7,445 bases of DNA from Pseudomonadota bacterium. GTDB taxonomy: Bacteria > Pseudomonadota > Alphaproteobacteria > Acetobacterales > Acetobacteraceae. The stretch is from assembly GCA_021808185.1 (NCBI GenBank), contig JAKBCB010000172.1, positions 1-7,445 on the forward strand, in the 5' to 3' direction. The position numbers and the translations under genes are program-made. A model generated the notes under the pieces. It saw nothing but the letters and a program-made list of their open reading frames with translations. It was not told the DNA's origin and did no database searches. Positions 7,222 to 7,445 of the stretch are shown one piece after another. The stretch's first letter is position 1. Each line of letters starts with the position of its first letter.

Positions 7222-7235
7222 GCGGAGATCTCCGC
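7222..7235. promoter_or_regulatory. 14-bp perfect palindrome, possible operator or leader hairpin
   Basis: GCGGAGATCTCCGC is a perfect 14-bp palindrome directly right of the AT-rich island, 102 bases before the cysD start. As DNA it could be a dimeric regulator site overlapping or just downstream of a promoter. As RNA it gives a five-pair stem with a four-base loop. No T-run follows, so it is not an intrinsic terminator. Confidence 0.45.
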
Positions 7236-7265
7236 CCCCGTCCTAAGACAGCATCGTGAGCGGCT

Positions 7266-7317
7266 GACGGCGACGTTCTGTTGCAATCTGTCGCTGCCGG
7301 CGCCAACCATCGCCGTC
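7266..7317 (+). repeat. Inverted repeat in the cysD leader
   Basis: GACGGCGA (7266-7273) and TCGCCGTC (7310-7317) are exact reverse complements, with 36 bases between them. The downstream arm ends seven bases before the cysD Shine-Dalgarno. The enclosed sequence includes TGTTGC (7279-7284), two Cys codons in one reading frame. It may form a 5'-UTR hairpin, but eight pairs across a 36-base loop is modest support. Confidence 0.35.
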
Positions 7318-7323
7318 GTACCC

Positions 7324-7330
7324 GGGAGGG
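7324..7330 (+). promoter_or_regulatory. Ribosome binding site of cysD
   Basis: GGGAGGG lies seven bases before the TTG at 7338. It is the strongest Shine-Dalgarno-like site I noticed in the window, and it decides the start: no ATG or GTG is available near the conserved N-terminus, and the next upstream in-frame TTG (7281) has no such site. Confidence 0.8.
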
Positions 7331-7337
7331 ATCCACC

Positions 7338-7445
7338 TTGTCCGACCGCCTGTCCCACCTCAAGCGCCTCGAAAACGAGAGCATCCACATCATCCGCGAG
7401 GTGGTGGCGGAGTGTCGCGCGCCGGTCTTTCTCTATTCGATCGGC
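7338..7445 (+). CDS. cysD: Sulfate adenylyltransferase subunit 2, N-terminal part (3' end outside window)
   Basis: The first 36 codons of the small, catalytic subunit of ATP sulfurylase. With the CysN GTPase this subunit makes adenosine 5'-phosphosulfate from ATP and sulfate in the cytosol, the entry step of sulfate assimilation. The peptide LSDRLSHLKRLENESIHIIR and the following VFLYSIG closely match the conserved CysD N-terminus. SIG at residues 34-36 is the beginning of the PP-loop ATP-binding motif (SIGKDS in the family), cut by the window end. Translation starts at TTG with GGGAGGG seven bases upstream. The full protein is usually about 300 residues, so only about an eighth is visible. 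It is divergent from the glycosyltransferase operon. In rhizobia a paralogue, NodP, serves Nod-factor sulfation, so a glycan-sulfation role instead of cysteine synthesis cannot be excluded; the downstream genes would decide. Confidence 0.93.
   Translation, partial: MSDRLSHLKRLENESIHIIREVVAECRAPVFLYSIG

Larger units (their letters stand above)
7088..7337. other. Divergent intergenic region between glycosyltransferase operon and cysD
   Basis: A 250-base non-coding stretch that should hold promoters for both the leftward glycosyltransferase operon and rightward cysD. It contains an AT-rich island (7198-7221), two perfect palindromes (7187-7196 and 7222-7235), an 8-bp inverted repeat near cysD and the cysD ribosome binding site. 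The part next to the glycosyltransferase gene (7088-7186) shows nothing clear beyond GC-rich sequence. Confidence 0.7.

Noticed and set aside
7281..7337. Upstream in-frame TTG (7281) as an alternative cysD start
   Set aside because: No Shine-Dalgarno before it, and it would add residues before the conserved CysD N-terminus; TTG 7338 has GGGAGGG at ideal spacing.

Overview
The window is a GC-rich bacterial chromosome segment. Codon use and the closest protein styles suggest an alphaproteobacterium, perhaps Rhodospirillales/Acetobacteraceae; this is an inference from composition and family resemblance, not a database result. It holds six protein-coding genes, two of them cut by the window edges. 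I recognise no tRNA, rRNA, CRISPR array, insertion sequence or phage element.

Layout. Left block, plus strand: the C-terminal part of an NAD(P)-dependent aldehyde dehydrogenase (1-585), then, five bases later, a complete 2-oxoglutarate/Fe(II) dioxygenase of the isopenicillin N synthase-like family (591-1571). They look like one metabolic transcription unit. After a 151-base gap comes a large membrane-anchored c-di-GMP enzyme with sensor, HAMP, PAS, GGDEF and EAL domains (1723-4242). Both of its catalytic domains look intact.

Right block, minus strand: two glycosyltransferases in one operon. A GT2-type protein with two extra N-terminal domains (7087-5483) is followed by a GT4-type protein (5486-4134), coupled by an ATGA stop/start overlap. 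The GT4 gene converges on the c-di-GMP gene and the two overlap by 109 bases. These enzymes probably build a surface or secreted polysaccharide; the sugar is unknown. A 250-base intergenic region (7088-7337) then separates them from a divergent cysD (sulfate adenylyltransferase small subunit), whose first 36 codons are in the window.

How the genes may fit together (inference): a c-di-GMP signalling protein next to polysaccharide glycosyltransferases fits regulated exopolysaccharide. ATP sulfurylase beside glycosyltransferases is compatible either with plain cysteine synthesis or with sulfated glycan production.

Structures not explained by the genes: a 28-bp perfect palindrome inside the GGDEF coding region (3188-3215); two short perfect palindromes flanking an AT-rich island in the glycosyltransferase/cysD intergenic region; and a cysD leader with an inverted repeat enclosing tandem Cys codons in an open frame, a possible but unproven cysteine-responsive attenuator.
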